Assembly (NCBI RefSeq): GCF_005696555.1
Contig: NZ_CP040005.1
Span: 186,001-250,000, forward strand
DNA: 64,000 nt
Origin: Actinomyces sp. oral taxon 171 str. F0337
GTDB lineage: Bacteria; Actinomycetota; Actinomycetes; Actinomycetales; Actinomycetaceae
Direction: 5' to 3'
In this document: positions 16,701 through 25,847 of the stretch, one piece after another
Layout of the letters: each line of letters opens with the position of its first letter
Numbering within the stretch: position 1 is the first letter of the stretch
Made by a program: the position numbers and the translations under genes
The notes under the pieces: generated by a model
Told to the model about the DNA's origin: nothing
The model's input: only the letters and a program-made list of their open reading frames with translations
Databases searched by the model: none

Positions 16701-19157
16701 GGACGGCCCTACCACATCGACCCCGAGATCAACCACGGCGTCCCCGACGTCATCAACACCCTGGGACTGGCCGTCCTGTCCGAGGACTCCCTCCTGCCCG
16801 AGCCCGACACCGCAGCCACCGAGGTGCCGGAACCGGGTGTCTCCGAGACCAGCACCGGGCCGGTCGCCGGCGGATCCGACGTCGCGACCACCACGACTGC
16901 AGGGCGGGCCGGGAAGCCCAGGATCTCCGAGGAGACCGGGGATGCCGGTAAGCCCTGCCGGCCCGGGAAAGCTGAGTCGGGAGGGCGCCCCGCCAGACCG
17001 GCCAGGCCCAAGAAGCCCAAGAAGACCGACTGGGCCGCCATCGCCCGCCAGGCCGGCTCGTCACCCGGCACGGACCAGGCCCTCGACCCCGGGGACGGCG
17101 CCGAGCACGCCGTCGCCACCGGGGCGCTCAGCCGGGCTGTGGCCGCACTGCGCCGCCGGGTGGACGAGCTCCGCCCCGACCCGCAGGCGCCCGCCGACTG
17201 GTCCGACGTCACCGGCGTCGGCCTGCCCACTCCCAAGCCCGTGGCCACCCAGGGCGTCGCCAGACGCCTGCGGGTGCGCGACCAGTGGGCCTACCACTCG
17301 CGCCTCTACCAGGCCGCCGAGCTCGTCACCACCCGCGACGACCTCGAGCTCGTCCAGCTCAACTCGTTTGGCTGCGGCGTCGACGCCCTGACCACCGACC
17401 AGGTCCAGGAGATCCTGGAGTCCGCCGGAGGGGTCTACACGAGCCTCAAGATCGACGAGGTCTCCAACCTCGGCGCCGCCACCATCCGCCTGCGCTCCCT
17501 GGCCGCCGCCTCCGAGGCCCGTGCCGCGGAGAAGACGGCTCACGCCGAGGAGGCCGTCAGGGAGGCTTGCGACGAGGCCGATGGCACTGTCGACGATGCC
17601 GTCGAGATCGACACGACCGCTCCCGTCGATGAGCCCTCCGCGATGGCCGCCGCCCGGACCGTTGAGAAGACGGCCGACCGGAGCGAGGCGAGCGGCGCCG
17701 TCGGAGGGCGGGAGCTGCCGGGGGCCACCGGTCCGGTCTTCACCGAGGCCATGCGCGCCACCCACACCATCCTCATGCCCCAGATGAGCCCCGTGCACTT
17801 CCGGCCCCTCGAGCCGCTCATGCGGCGCCTTGGCTACAAGGTCGAGCTGCTTCAGTCCGCCACCCGTGACGACCTCGAGGTGGGCCTGCGCTACGTCAAC
17901 AACGACGCCTGCTTCCCCGCCATCATGGTCATCGGCCAGCTCATCGGCGCCTTCACCGACGGCAGCCACGACCCGGACTCCTGCGTCGTGGCCATCTCCC
18001 AGACCGGCGGCATCTGCCGGGCCACCAACTACGCCGCCATGCTGCGCAAGGGCCTGCGCGAGGCCGGCTACCCGCAGGTGCCGGTCCTGGCGATCTCCCT
18101 GCAGGGCATCGAGTCCAACCCCGGATTCGAGCTGACCGCCACCATGGGCCTCAAGATGCTCCAGGGCATCATCATCGGCGACACCCTCAACACCTGCCTG
18201 CTGCGGGTGCGCCCCTACGAGGTGGTCGAAGGCTCCACCCAGGAGCTCGTCGATCGCTGGAACCGCATCATCGCCGAGTACTTCGAGCACAAGGGCCGCT
18301 GCCCCACCTGGGGCGGGCGCATCGGCTACCGCCGCCTCCTGCGCGAGATGGTCCGCGAGTTCAACGACCTGCCCCGCCGCGACGAGCCCCGGCGCCCACG
18401 TGTCGGCGTCGTCGGCGAGATCCTGGTGAAGTTCCAGCCCGACGCCAACAACCACGTCATCGACGTCATCGAGGCCGAGGGCTGCGAGGCGGCCGTCCCT
18501 GGGCTCCTGCCCTTCTTCCTGTCCGGGCTGGTAACTGCCCAGTGGGAGGCGGACGCCTACGGCATCGGCAAGGGGAGTGTGGCCAAGAAGAAGGCGGCCG
18601 TCTGGTTCATTGAGCAGCTCCAGGCCCCGGCCCGTGCCGCCCTGCGCGCCGCCGGCGGTACCTTCGATATCGAGCCCTCCACGGTCGAGCTGGCCCGCAA
18701 GGCCTCGACGGTGCTCTCCCTGGGCAACCAGGCCGGGGAGGGCTGGCTGCTCACCGGCGAGATGATCGAGCTCATCGAGCACGGCGTGCCCAACGTCGTG
18801 TGCTGCCAGCCCTTCGCCTGCCTGCCCAACCACGTGGTGGGCAAGGGCATGTTCCGCGAGGTCCGACGCCGTTACCCCCAGGCCAACATCGTGGCCATCG
18901 ACTACGACCCCGGCGCCAGCGAGGTCAACCAGCTCAACCGCATCAAGCTCATGATCTCCACCGCCCTCATGGAGCAGGAGAGCATCGGGACCGATGCCTC
19001 AGCGGTCGGAGGCAAACAGCAGACCCGCGCGACCGGTCGCGCTGTAGGTGAGGAGCTGCTGGCGGGACTCGGGCCGGTGGGCGACGGGACGCCGTCGTCC
19101 CCGGACGTTGCCGGGGCAGAACGCCGTCGTCAACGGAGTAGGGCCCTCAGCCGCTGA
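13788..19157 (+). CDS. Giant acyl-CoA dehydratase activase / 2-hydroxyacyl-CoA dehydratase-like fusion
   Basis: This 1789-residue protein carries two BadF/BadG/HgdC-type ASKHA ATPase domains, each opening with D(I/A)GSTTIK (about residues 46-320 and 413-680). A DUF2229 segment follows with CKLCQNHC near residue 696 and MYENYPLWFTVLTSLGF near 770. The C-terminal HgdB-like region has a PFACLPNHVVGKG motif near residue 1675. Homologous activases hold a [4Fe-4S] cluster between subunits and drive ATP-dependent electron transfer to a dehydratase; the typical cluster Cys settings (NGTCAGGTGAF, NEACSAGCGSF) are present in both domains. Two charged Ala/Pro/Lys linkers, about residues 1000-1105 and 1240-1315, interrupt the dehydratase part. 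The substrate is unknown. ATG 13788 is preceded by GAGGTGAAGC. Confidence 0.9.
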   Translation: MSVPDPVSISRRFASSATTGSVAQSVDLGCDGRAPADGTSALRMGLDIGSTTIKLVLLPERLPEVPAGAPADSASGSPVSPVFAEYRRHNADVRGELTRLLEEVGRAYPGAVVRGAVTGSAGLSLATLMGLPFVQEVIAETETVRVCDPRADVVIELGGEDAKITYLHPTPEQRMNGTCAGGTGAFIDQMAQLLHTDAAGLDDMASRHTTLYPIASRCGVFAKSDLQPLINQGAASEDLAASVLQAVVTQTIAGLACGRPIRGHVMFLGGPLHFLPQLRAAFERTLADQVDSFTCPDNAQLYVAIGAALLSSGEPTPISELSTRLATRKALSLGTSRMRPLFKDAAELEAFRERHARAHIERAHWPVPEKPSEESGPEPDVPDDELDGIDDEGPHAASASGTGGEFRDGDCFLGIDAGSTTIKAVVLDGRGRIVWEHYAGNEGDPVTAAVEILRRIHREMPDGVRIVRSCVTGYGESLVKAALRIDEGVVETMAHYRAAAYLNPGVTSVIDIGGQDMKYLRIKGDAIDSISVNEACSAGCGSFLQTFARSMGLEIVEFAEAALHAERPVDLGSRCTVFMNSSVKQAQRESATVGEISAGLSYSVVRNALYKVIKLKDADQLGERVSVQGGTFLNDAVLRAFELLTGREVVRPDIAGLMGCFGAALSARATYGGVPSGLMSLGELSRFSLTTETATCKLCQNHCQLTITTFNDGQRHISGNRCERGATQERRATKSDLPNLYDYKYKRAFSYRRLREGAATRGDIGIPRVLGMYENYPLWFTVLTSLGFRVMISGRSNHELFESGMDTIPSENVCYPAKLAHGHIEALIAKGITTIWFPCVFYERELVQGVADHFNCPIVATYPEVIRNNVEAVRDGRPHGGEGADGAEGGAGSGGSGVRMLSPFLNLADPATLAERLVEVFADWGVTLPEARRSVAAGFAEDAAFKADVRAEGRRALRWMEDNGRKGIVLAGRPYHIDPEINHGVPDVINTLGLAVLSEDSLLPEPDTAATEVPEPGVSETSTGPVAGGSDVATTTTAGRAGKPRISEETGDAGKPCRPGKAESGGRPARPARPKKPKKTDWAAIARQAGSSPGTDQALDPGDGAEHAVATGALSRAVAALRRRVDELRPDPQAPADWSDVTGVGLPTPKPVATQGVARRLRVRDQWAYHSRLYQAAELVTTRDDLELVQLNSFGCGVDALTTDQVQEILESAGGVYTSLKIDEVSNLGAATIRLRSLAAASEARAAEKTAHAEEAVREACDEADGTVDDAVEIDTTAPVDEPSAMAAARTVEKTADRSEASGAVGGRELPGATGPVFTEAMRATHTILMPQMSPVHFRPLEPLMRRLGYKVELLQSATRDDLEVGLRYVNNDACFPAIMVIGQLIGAFTDGSHDPDSCVVAISQTGGICRATNYAAMLRKGLREAGYPQVPVLAISLQGIESNPGFELTATMGLKMLQGIIIGDTLNTCLLRVRPYEVVEGSTQELVDRWNRIIAEYFEHKGRCPTWGGRIGYRRLLREMVREFNDLPRRDEPRRPRVGVVGEILVKFQPDANNHVIDVIEAEGCEAAVPGLLPFFLSGLVTAQWEADAYGIGKGSVAKKKAAVWFIEQLQAPARAALRAAGGTFDIEPSTVELARKASTVLSLGNQAGEGWLLTGEMIELIEHGVPNVVCCQPFACLPNHVVGKGMFREVRRRYPQANIVAIDYDPGASEVNQLNRIKLMISTALMEQESIGTDASAVGGKQQTRATGRAVGEELLAGLGPVGDGTPSSPDVAGAERRRQRSRALSR

Positions 19158-19160
19158 GGG
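19144..19160 (+). terminator. Short hairpin overlapping the activase stop
   Basis: CCCTCAG and CTGAGGG pair around CCG, with the stop codon inside the right arm. It lies between convergent genes and is a weak terminator candidate. Confidence 0.35.
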
Positions 19161-19172
19161 AACCGGTGGGGG

Positions 19173-19646
19173 CTACTTCTTGGAGTTCTTGGCCGAGCCC
19201 TTGACCTGTGACTTGTCCCCCTGGGTGACGACGCAGCTGATCTTGCGGTCACCCTGGGCCCAGGTGCCGTCACTGGGCATGAGGTACTCGATCTGGTAGC
19301 TGGTCTGGCTGGACTCGATTCCGACGTACTTGGTGAAGTCCTCGCCCAGGCAGAAGCCCTGGCCCAGGGAGTCGAGTGCTTTTCCTTCGGGGAGCTTCTT
19401 GATGTCGTCGCCGAAGGTGCTCTGGGCGATGACCTCGTAGGTGTGCGCCTTGGAGCAGTCGACCACGGTGACCTCGCCGACTGCGTTCTTTCCGCCGGAC
19501 TCCTTGCTCACGGTGTTGTAGCACTGCCCGACCTCGAGGTCCTTGGTGGCGGTGGTGGTTTCCGAGGAGAACAGGCCGCAGGAGGTCAGCCCCATGGTGA
19601 CAGCGGCTGCGACGGGGAGGGCGAGGAGTGAGGTCAGGGTGCGCAT
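19173..19646 (-). CDS. Septum-formation family lipoprotein
   Basis: This 157-residue exported lipoprotein has a signal peptide ending GLTSC (lipobox, Cys21 region) and one septum-formation (Septum_form) type domain. The domain is recognised by VGQCYNTV, the central VVDCSKAHTYEVIAQ and a later CLGEDFTKYVG, with four conserved Cys that probably form two disulfides. The family is named after a mycobacterial protein linked to septum formation, but most members are uncharacterised. ATG 19646 is chosen because the signal peptide starts there; the open frame runs further upstream. A paralog lies next to it at 19894-20505. The gene converges on the activase gene. Confidence 0.8.
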   Translation of the reverse strand: MRTLTSLLALPVAAAVTMGLTSCGLFSSETTTATKDLEVGQCYNTVSKESGGKNAVGEVTVVDCSKAHTYEVIAQSTFGDDIKKLPEGKALDSLGQGFCLGEDFTKYVGIESSQTSYQIEYLMPSDGTWAQGDRKISCVVTQGDKSQVKGSAKNSKK

Positions 19647-19893
19647 GACTCGAACCGTAACAGCCGGAATGGTGGGATTGTGCCGGTTTTCTGCGGGAAT
19701 CTGACCACGGTCGCAAAGTCGGCTGAAAAATCCGGGATAAGGACCGGGTGGCGACATGAGACGGAGAAACGGAGAGTCGCCACCCGGCCGGAGTGGGAGG
19801 CAGGACGGTGTTCGCGAGACGTGGGAAAGAAGAAGTGGCTCTTCTCAGCCGGTGCTCCGCCTGTGCGCGGCCGTCCTGCTCGATGAGGACAGA

Positions 19894-20505
19894 CTAGGAG
19901 TTCTTGATGGAATTGTTCAATGGTGTGTCATCCGGGTTCTGGGCGAAGCAGGTGAATGAGTGGTCCCCCTGGTCCCAGGAGGACTGCACGGGGGTGAGGG
20001 CCGCTACTTGGTACTTCTCGGCCGTGGAGGGAGACCCCACATAGCTCTTCAGCACCGGCGTGCAGACGGTGGAGATCTCCTCCGGGGTGTCGGCCTCGGT
20101 GTAGCTGGAGGCTGTGGACTGTCCGGTCCCGATCACCTCGTACTGATGGGGAGTGGAGCAGTCGACGACCTTCGCGCCCGTGGTGCCCGTCTCGCCGTGC
20201 TTGGTGCCGGTGACCATTTCGGTGACGCAGTTGCCGGTCTTGAGGTCGCTGATGTCCACGGTCTTGGCGTCGCCCTCTGCTCCGGTACTGGAGTCGGCTG
20301 AGGCGCTGGCCTCGGGAGTGGTCGAGGAGTCGTCATCGGAGTCCTTGGCCTCCTTGTCCTTGGGGGACTCCGTGGAGTCGGCCTCGGCTGAGGAGGAGGC
20401 GCGAGTGGAGGGGATGCTCACCGCATCCTCATCACAGGCGCTGAGGCTCAGGGCGAGAAGGAGCGCAGTCGGCAGGGCGATCAGGGGTGAGGCTTTCGTG
20501 AGCAT
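19894..20505 (-). CDS. Septum-formation family lipoprotein, second copy
   Basis: This 203-residue lipoprotein has the signal peptide MLTKASPLIALPTALLLALS and lipobox LSAC. A stalk of about 65 acidic, Ser/Lys/Asp-rich residues precedes a domain like that of the neighbour gene: LKTGNCVTEM, KVVDCSTPHQYEVIG, ISTVCTPVLKSYVG and HSFTCFAQ, with the same four Cys. The acidic stalk is the main difference from the paralog downstream, which has almost none. The two are on the same strand but 247 bases apart, so they may have separate promoters. The tRNA-Ser gene lies just upstream. Confidence 0.8.
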   Translation of the reverse strand: MLTKASPLIALPTALLLALSLSACDEDAVSIPSTRASSSAEADSTESPKDKEAKDSDDDSSTTPEASASADSSTGAEGDAKTVDISDLKTGNCVTEMVTGTKHGETGTTGAKVVDCSTPHQYEVIGTGQSTASSYTEADTPEEISTVCTPVLKSYVGSPSTAEKYQVAALTPVQSSWDQGDHSFTCFAQNPDDTPLNNSIKNS

Positions 20506-20591
20506 GGTGCAATCGTGGCAGGGGCTGACGGCGTCGTCGATGGGGAGAGGTCCCTACGGATCGCCTGCCGTGGGGCAGAGGAGAGTACTGC

Positions 20592-20621
20592 AAAAACCCC
20601 GGAATCGCAGAGATTCCGGGG
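20592..20621 (-). terminator. Rho-independent terminator of tRNA-Ser
   Basis: CCCCGGAATC pairs with GATTCCGGGG around a 5-base loop and, read on the minus strand, is followed at once by TTTTT (20596-20592). It lies 6 bases beyond the tRNA 3' end. This is the clearest intrinsic terminator in the window. Confidence 0.9.
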
Positions 20622-20627
20622 TGGCGG

Positions 20628-20712
20628 CGGAGGATGGGGGATTCGAACCCCCGAGGGCTTGCACCCAACACGCTTTCCAAGCGTGCGCCATAGGCCACTA
20701 GGCGAATCCTCC
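20628..20712 (-). tRNA. tRNA-Ser (GGA anticodon)
   Basis: On the minus strand the 7-bp acceptor stem GGAGGAT/ATCCTCC closes a cloverleaf with a long variable arm. The anticodon loop reads CTTGGAAA, giving anticodon GGA (serine, UCC/UCU codons). The T-arm GGGGGTTCGAATCCCCC is canonical and the discriminator is G, as expected for serine. CCA is not encoded. The type II (long variable arm) structure agrees with serine identity. No integrase or duplicated 3' end is seen nearby, so it is not an obvious integration site. Confidence 0.95.
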
Positions 20713-20861
20713 AGGCGCTCCACGCGGCGACAACCACGTGCAACGAGAAAGGAATATATCGGACCGCCCATCCCCGGGGCCAGCCCGGGGCGGTGGGATC
20801 TGTCACGCGGGGCTGGTTGGGACGGTTCGCAACCGGGGGCCGGATCGGGTAGTCTCTCGCT

Positions 20862-20950
20862 CGGCCCCTCGTGCGGCGTCATCCAGCGAATCCCCCAGGA
20901 CCGGAAGGTAGCAAGGGTAAGCGGGCTCTGGCGGGTGCGCGAGGGGTCCT
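20862..20950 (+). ncRNA. ffs: Small SRP RNA (4.5S type)
   Basis: The conserved SRP apical domain is present: AGGACCGGAAGGTAGCAAGG (20897-20916) holds the GGAA tetraloop and the asymmetric AGCA internal loop bound by Ffh. The outer strands GGCCCCTCG and CGAGGGGTC pair to close the hairpin, and CCAG/CTGG pair inside it. A TAGTCT at 20850-20855 is a good -10 placed 6-7 bases before the proposed 5' end. Location next to tRNA-Ser and upstream of dnaX-recR is typical of actinobacteria. Ends are estimated from pairing, to within about 5 bases. Confidence 0.85.
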
Positions 20951-21000
20951 CATGTACTCGGGTGGAGGCCGGTCTGATGTGCACCGGTTGCCTGAGGGGA

Positions 21001-21507
21001 TCAGGCCTCGACGGCGTCGACCTCCACCAGGCGGCCGGTGGCCAGTTCCAGGACGAAGCCGCGTACGGCATCGGTGCGGGGGATGAACGGCGAGGCCTTG
21101 ATGCGGGAGATCGACTGGCGCACGCTGGCGGCCAGGTCGGTGAAGGCCCCCGGCGCCCAAGTCGGCCGCGCACCCGTCTCCTCCGCCAGGGCGCGGCACA
21201 GCTCCTCGTCGGAGAAGGAGAGCATGCCGCAGCCGGTGTGGTGGATGACGAGGATCTCCTCAGTGCCCATCAGCCGCTGGCTGATCGTCAGGGAGCGGAT
21301 CGTGTCCTCGGTGACCAGGCCGCCGGCGTTGCGGATGACGTGCGCCTCGCCCGGGGCGAGCCCCAGGGCCGCGAAGACGTCCACGCGCGAGTCCATGCAC
21401 GCGACGACGGCGACCTTCTGCGTGCCCTTGGCCGCCAGGCCGCCCCGGGCGAGGACCTCGGCCGAGTAGGTGGCATTGCGGGTGACAAGAACCTCGGTGA
21501 CGGGCAT
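21001..21507 (-). CDS. Beta-carbonic anhydrase
   Basis: This 168-residue beta-class carbonic anhydrase interconverts CO2 and bicarbonate using zinc. The ligands are visible: Cys37 in ACMDSR, with the Asp39-Arg41 dyad, and His90 and Cys93 in IHHTGCGM. The length (about 170) and the short C-terminus place it in the small actinobacterial subgroup. ATG 21507 begins MPVTEV, with AGGA upstream in AACGGAGGAACC; the longer frame from 21537 would add ten implausible residues. Bicarbonate would feed carboxylases and pH balance. It is transcribed alone, divergently from dnaX. Confidence 0.9.
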   Translation of the reverse strand: MPVTEVLVTRNATYSAEVLARGGLAAKGTQKVAVVACMDSRVDVFAALGLAPGEAHVIRNAGGLVTEDTIRSLTISQRLMGTEEILVIHHTGCGMLSFSDEELCRALAEETGARPTWAPGAFTDLAASVRQSISRIKASPFIPRTDAVRGFVLELATGRLVEVDAVEA

Positions 21508-21618
21508 GGTTCCTCCGTTTCTCAGTCGGCGACGCACCGGCTCCCCCTATCGTGCCAGATAGGAGCCGACCCGCCCGGTGCCTCGCACGGGGTCGGCCCG
21601 GCCGATTAGGCTCGGGCC

Positions 21619-24600
21619 GTGACCACCGCTCTGTACCGCCGCTACCGCCCCGACACCTTCCAGGAGGTCATCGGGCAGGACCACGTCACCGCTCCGCTCA
21701 TGGCGGCGCTGCGGGCCGACCGCGTCACCCACGCCTACCTCTTCTCCGGCCCACGCGGCTGCGGCAAGACGACGTCGGCGCGCATCCTGGCCCGCTGCCT
21801 CAACTGCGCCCAGGCCCCCACCGACACCCCCTGCGGCACCTGCCCCTCCTGCCGGGACCTGGCCACCGGCGGCCCCGGCAGCCTCGACGTCGTCGAGATC
21901 GACGCCGCCAGCCACAACGGCGTCGACGACGCCCGAGACCTGCGCGAGCGCGCCGCCTTCGCCCCGGCCCGCGACCGCTACAAGATCTTCATCCTTGACG
22001 AGGCCCACATGGTCACCGCGCAGGGCTTCAACGCGCTGCTCAAGCTCGTCGAGGAGCCGCCGGCGCACGTGAAGTTCATCTTCGCCACCACCGAGCCGGA
22101 GAAGGTCATCGGCACCATCCGCTCGCGCACCCACCACTACCCCTTCCGCCTCGTCCCGCCCGACGTCCTCGAGGGCTACCTCGGCCACCTGTGCCAGGCC
22201 GAGGGCGTCGAGATCGGCCCCGGCGTCTTCCCCCTCGTGGTGCGCGCCGGCGGTGGCTCCGTGCGCGACACCCTCTCCGTCATGGACCAGCTCATCGGCG
22301 GGGCGCACGACGGCGGCGTCGACTACCAGCGGGCGGTCGCCCTGCTGGGCTACACCGACACCACCATGCTCGACCAGTGCGTCGACGCCATCGCGGCATC
22401 CGACGGCGCCGGCGTCTTCCGGGTGGTTGACCGGGTCGTCTCCTCCGGGCACGACCCCCGCCGCTTCGTCGAGGACCTGCTGACCCGGCTGCGTGACCTC
22501 CTCGTCATCGCCCTGGCCGGCTCCGAGGCCGGTGCGGCGCTCGGCTCCATGCCGGTTGGTGAGCTCGAGCGCATGGACCTTCAGGCCCGCACCATGGGGG
22601 CCGCCGCCCTCTCCCGCGCCGCCGACACCACCGCCCAGGCCCTGACCGCCATGGTCGGCGCCACCTCCCCGCGCCTCCAGCTCGAGCTGCTCGTGGCCCG
22701 CCTGCTCATCCCGGCCGGCGGGGCCGCCAGGGCCGACGGTGTTGCAGCTGCTGGAGGCCCCGCCGGACCCGCTGGGAGCGCCGGACAGTCGGCCTCGCCC
22801 GCCCTTGGTGGTGCGGGTGCCGGTGCGGTCGGCGACGCTGCCGGTGCCGCGCCCGCCGGGTCCGGACGCGAGATGGCCGCCCAGATCGCCCGCCGGGCCT
22901 CCGCCGACGCCGCCGGCCGACGCGGGGGCCGGCGACCCGAGAACGCCGGGGGACCCGGGAGCACAGCACCTGCTGAGGCTCCTCAAGCATCCCAGTCCGA
23001 CGTCGCTTGGGGAGCGGCCCCTGCCGCACCCTCGGCCGCGGCGGTGCCGGCCCCGCGACCGGTCGAACAGCCCTCACGTGGATCTGAGGCGGCCAGTGCC
23101 CCGGCCGTCCCGAGTGTGCCAGCAGCCCCTCAGGCACCCCAGTCCGACGCCGGTTGGGAGGCGGCCTCTGCCACGCCCTCGGCTCCTTCTGCCCGGGGAG
23201 GCGCCGGCGCCGCCGGCGGCCCGGGCAGGGCCGAGGCGGCCGACGCGGAGATGATCCGCACCCGCTGGGAGGAGGTCCTCGAGGCGGCTAAGCGCTCGCG
23301 GCGCGCCACCTGGGCGCTCGTCGGTCCCAACTCCCGACCGGGCACCGTCTCCGGGGGCGTCTTCACGCTGCTGTTCGCCGCCCCCGGCCTCGTGGGAGCC
23401 TTCGAGAACGGCGGGCACGGCCCCATCTTCTCCGCGGCCCTCCACCAGGCCCTCGGCCTGCGTCTCGAGGTGCACGCCATCGTCGCCGGTGACGACGGGC
23501 CGGAAAGCCCAGGAGGCCCGGGAGGCTCAGGAGGCCCGCACGGTCCTGGAGGACCTGGCGGTGCGCCCGCCGGGGCAGGAGAAGCGAGCGCTCCCGGTCG
23601 CGACGTCGGCCACACAACCGGTCTCGGCGGGTCGCAGGGCTCCTACGGCGGCACCCCCGATGCAGGCCCGGGCGGAGCCGTCCCGCAAGCGAGAGCCTTC
23701 GACTCGGCAGGCTCGGCCGCCGGTGGCGGGGCGGAGGACGCCAACGGCGCCGGGACGCACACCGGTGGCCAGGGTCCGGTCGAGGTTGCGGCGGCCCCGG
23801 TCGTCGGCAGTAGTGCTGCCAGCTCTGGCCACAGCGTCGGACGTGCGGGGTTGCACGGCTCCGCGAGTGCGCCAGTCGCCTCATCCGCTTCCGCGCCCCA
23901 GGCGCTCGCCACCCAAGACCCCACCAGTGCTGCCCACGACGGCCAGGCGGCAGGTCAGGGGGCAGCACAGCCGACCGACGTCGAGTCGGCCACCCGTCCC
24001 GAGGTGCACCGGCCCGCCTCCACCACCTGGGACGACGGCTCCCCGATCCTCGAGCCCCCGCCCGAGGACGACTGGGGCGCCGATCCCTACGCCGAGGACT
24101 CCGGGTATGCCGGTGGGGCCATCAGTGCCGACGAGCCTACCGGCCCCGCTCAGCCCACCGACCCCGCGGGACCCCACTCCGCCCCGGCCCCCGCCGTGCA
24201 GGAGACTGCGACCTCACCGGCGCCGCAGCCGGCTCCGGCCGGTGCCGATCCTGCCGCCCCCACCGAGTTCCAGGCGGTCCCCCCAGCCTCCCCGGCCGTC
24301 CCCGCTGACGCGCGCCCGGCGCCCGCCGCCCACGCGGCCCCGATGGCATCGACGGTTCCCGCCAGCCCCACCGATCCCGACGACGGCTGGGGGCCCGTCG
24401 CGATCCCCGGTGGCGGGTCAGCCCCGGCGCCGGCCTCAGCGCCCGCCCCCGCCGCGGGCGGTACCGACCCGGACGACGGCTGGGGGCCGGTCGCCGTCCC
24501 CGGAGGTGGAACCGTGCCCACCCAGTCAGCACCGGCCTCCGTGCCCTCCTCCCCGCCGCCCGCCGCCCCGCCCTCCTCGGGAGCGCCCACGGCACCCGCG

Positions 24601-25215
24601 CCCACCGGCCCCCAGTCCGCTCCCGCTCCGGCCCCGACGTCGGCTCCTGCTGCCTCAGCCTCTCCCGCGCAGTCCCGCTCCGCGCCCGCCGCGCAGGCGC
24701 CCGATGAGGCGCCCCTGGCCACCGTCCACCGTCTGCGCGCCCTGCCGGAGATTCCCGGTGGGGCCGCGTCGACTCCGGCGGCCCCCCGCTCCCTCCAGCA
24801 GACGTCCTCCTCCCCGTCCCCGCAGGCACCGGGGGCCGGCAGCGCGCCGGTCGCCCCTGGCGCCCCGGTGACCACCGCCGGATCACCCGGCCTGGCCCCC
24901 GTCACCTGGGAGGGGACGCCGTCGAGCCCCTTCACCCCGGGCCCGGCCCCCGAGGAGCCCAGCGCCTCGAGCGCACCACCCGAGGACGAGTCCACCTGGG
25001 CGCCGTCGGGCATCGCCGGCTCGCGACTGGCCGCCGCCATGGCCGCCGCCCGCGCTGCCGCCCAGGAGGCCGACACCGACTCCCTGGCCGACGACACCCC
25101 CAGCGAGGACGACCCCGACGCCGAGGACGCCGGCGTCGTCGGGCTCGAGGTCGTCAAGCGGATCCTCGGCGCCCAGGTCATCGAAGAGGTCACCGTGACC
25201 CAGGAAGGACGCTGA
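21619..25215 (+). CDS. dnaX: DNA polymerase III subunit gamma/tau
   Basis: This clamp-loader ATPase has 1198 residues, far beyond the usual 600-800. The N-terminal AAA+ core holds the Walker [10 protein letters not shown] near residue 45, a zinc module of four Cys (CLNC...CGTCPSC, about residues 61-78) and DEAHMV. Domain III extends to about residue 370. Between about 370 and 1150 lie long Ala/Pro/Gly/Ser linkers around one folded block ([20 protein letters not shown]). The linker holds a tandem repeat, [10 protein letters not shown](I/V)PGGG. The C-terminus [20 protein letters not shown] is the conserved actinobacterial ending. It begins with GTG 21619, and recR follows after one base. Confidence 0.93.
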   Translation: MTTALYRRYRPDTFQEVIGQDHVTAPLMAALRADRVTHAYLFSGPRGCGKTTSARILARCLNCAQAPTDTPCGTCPSCRDLATGGPGSLDVVEIDAASHNGVDDARDLRERAAFAPARDRYKIFILDEAHMVTAQGFNALLKLVEEPPAHVKFIFATTEPEKVIGTIRSRTHHYPFRLVPPDVLEGYLGHLCQAEGVEIGPGVFPLVVRAGGGSVRDTLSVMDQLIGGAHDGGVDYQRAVALLGYTDTTMLDQCVDAIAASDGAGVFRVVDRVVSSGHDPRRFVEDLLTRLRDLLVIALAGSEAGAALGSMPVGELERMDLQARTMGAAALSRAADTTAQALTAMVGATSPRLQLELLVARLLIPAGGAARADGVAAAGGPAGPAGSAGQSASPALGGAGAGAVGDAAGAAPAGSGREMAAQIARRASADAAGRRGGRRPENAGGPGSTAPAEAPQASQSDVAWGAAPAAPSAAAVPAPRPVEQPSRGSEAASAPAVPSVPAAPQAPQSDAGWEAASATPSAPSARGGAGAAGGPGRAEAADAEMIRTRWEEVLEAAKRSRRATWALVGPNSRPGTVSGGVFTLLFAAPGLVGAFENGGHGPIFSAALHQALGLRLEVHAIVAGDDGPESPGGPGGSGGPHGPGGPGGAPAGAGEASAPGRDVGHTTGLGGSQGSYGGTPDAGPGGAVPQARAFDSAGSAAGGGAEDANGAGTHTGGQGPVEVAAAPVVGSSAASSGHSVGRAGLHGSASAPVASSASAPQALATQDPTSAAHDGQAAGQGAAQPTDVESATRPEVHRPASTTWDDGSPILEPPPEDDWGADPYAEDSGYAGGAISADEPTGPAQPTDPAGPHSAPAPAVQETATSPAPQPAPAGADPAAPTEFQAVPPASPAVPADARPAPAAHAAPMASTVPASPTDPDDGWGPVAIPGGGSAPAPASAPAPAAGGTDPDDGWGPVAVPGGGTVPTQSAPASVPSSPPPAAPPSSGAPTAPAPTGPQSAPAPAPTSAPAASASPAQSRSAPAAQAPDEAPLATVHRLRALPEIPGGAASTPAAPRSLQQTSSSPSPQAPGAGSAPVAPGAPVTTAGSPGLAPVTWEGTPSSPFTPGPAPEEPSASSAPPEDESTWAPSGIAGSRLAAAMAAARAAAQEADTDSLADDTPSEDDPDAEDAGVVGLEVVKRILGAQVIEEVTVTQEGR

Positions 25216-25216
25216 C

Positions 25217-25825
25217 ATGCCCGCCGTCTACGAAGGCGCCGTTCAGGACCTCATTGACGAGTTCGGCGAGCTGCCCGGCATCGGTCCCAAGTCCGCCCAG
25301 CGCATGGCCTTCCACGTCCTGGCCGCCGACTCGGCCGCCGTCGAGCGCCTCATCGAGGCCCTGCGCGCCGTCAAGGCCAAGGTCCGCTTCTGCGAGACCT
25401 GCGGCAACATCGCCGAGGCCCCCCAGTGCACCATCTGCCGTGACCCCCGCCGCGATCAGCGCGTCATCTGCGTCGTCGAGGAGCCCAAGGACGTCGTCGC
25501 CATCGAGCGCACCCGCGAGTACCGGGGGCTCTACCACGTGCTCGGTGGCGCCATCGACCCCATCAACGGTGTCGGCCCCGACGACCTGCGCGTGCGCGAG
25601 CTCTTCAGCCGCCTGGGAGACGGCGAGGTCGAGGAGGTCATCCTGGCCACCGACCCCGACGTCGTCGGTGAGGCGACCGCCGCCTACCTCACCCGCATGC
25701 TGCGCACCATGGCCGTGCCCGTCTCCCGGCTCGCCTCCGGCCTGCCCGTGGGTGCCGACCTGGAGTACGCCGATGAGGTCACCCTTGGGCGGGCTTTCGA
25801 GGGCCGACGTCGCGTCGAGGACTGA
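25217..25825 (+). CDS. recR: Recombination mediator RecR
   Basis: This 202-residue protein is of normal RecR length. It has the helix-hairpin-helix [17 protein letters not shown] (residues 19-35), a zinc finger with Cys59, Cys62, Cys71 and Cys74, and a Toprim domain with [11 protein letters not shown] and [12 protein letters not shown]. With RecO it loads RecA onto SSB-coated gaps in the RecF pathway. ATG 25217 lies 1 base past the dnaX stop with AGGAAGGACG as ribosome site inside dnaX, so the two are translationally coupled, the common bacterial arrangement. Confidence 0.95.
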   Translation: MPAVYEGAVQDLIDEFGELPGIGPKSAQRMAFHVLAADSAAVERLIEALRAVKAKVRFCETCGNIAEAPQCTICRDPRRDQRVICVVEEPKDVVAIERTREYRGLYHVLGGAIDPINGVGPDDLRVRELFSRLGDGEVEEVILATDPDVVGEATAAYLTRMLRTMAVPVSRLASGLPVGADLEYADEVTLGRAFEGRRRVED

Positions 25826-25847
25826 CCGCCACCTCCACTCCTCGCGC

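Noticed and set aside
13911..16736. 941-codon open frame antisense to the activase gene
   Set aside because: It is Gly/Val/Asp/His-rich with no domain pattern or ribosome site and lies entirely opposite a clear conserved gene; GC-rich antisense frames stay open by codon bias.
20628..20712. tRNA-Ser as an integration site
   Set aside because: No integrase and no repeated tRNA 3' end within the neighbouring sequence.
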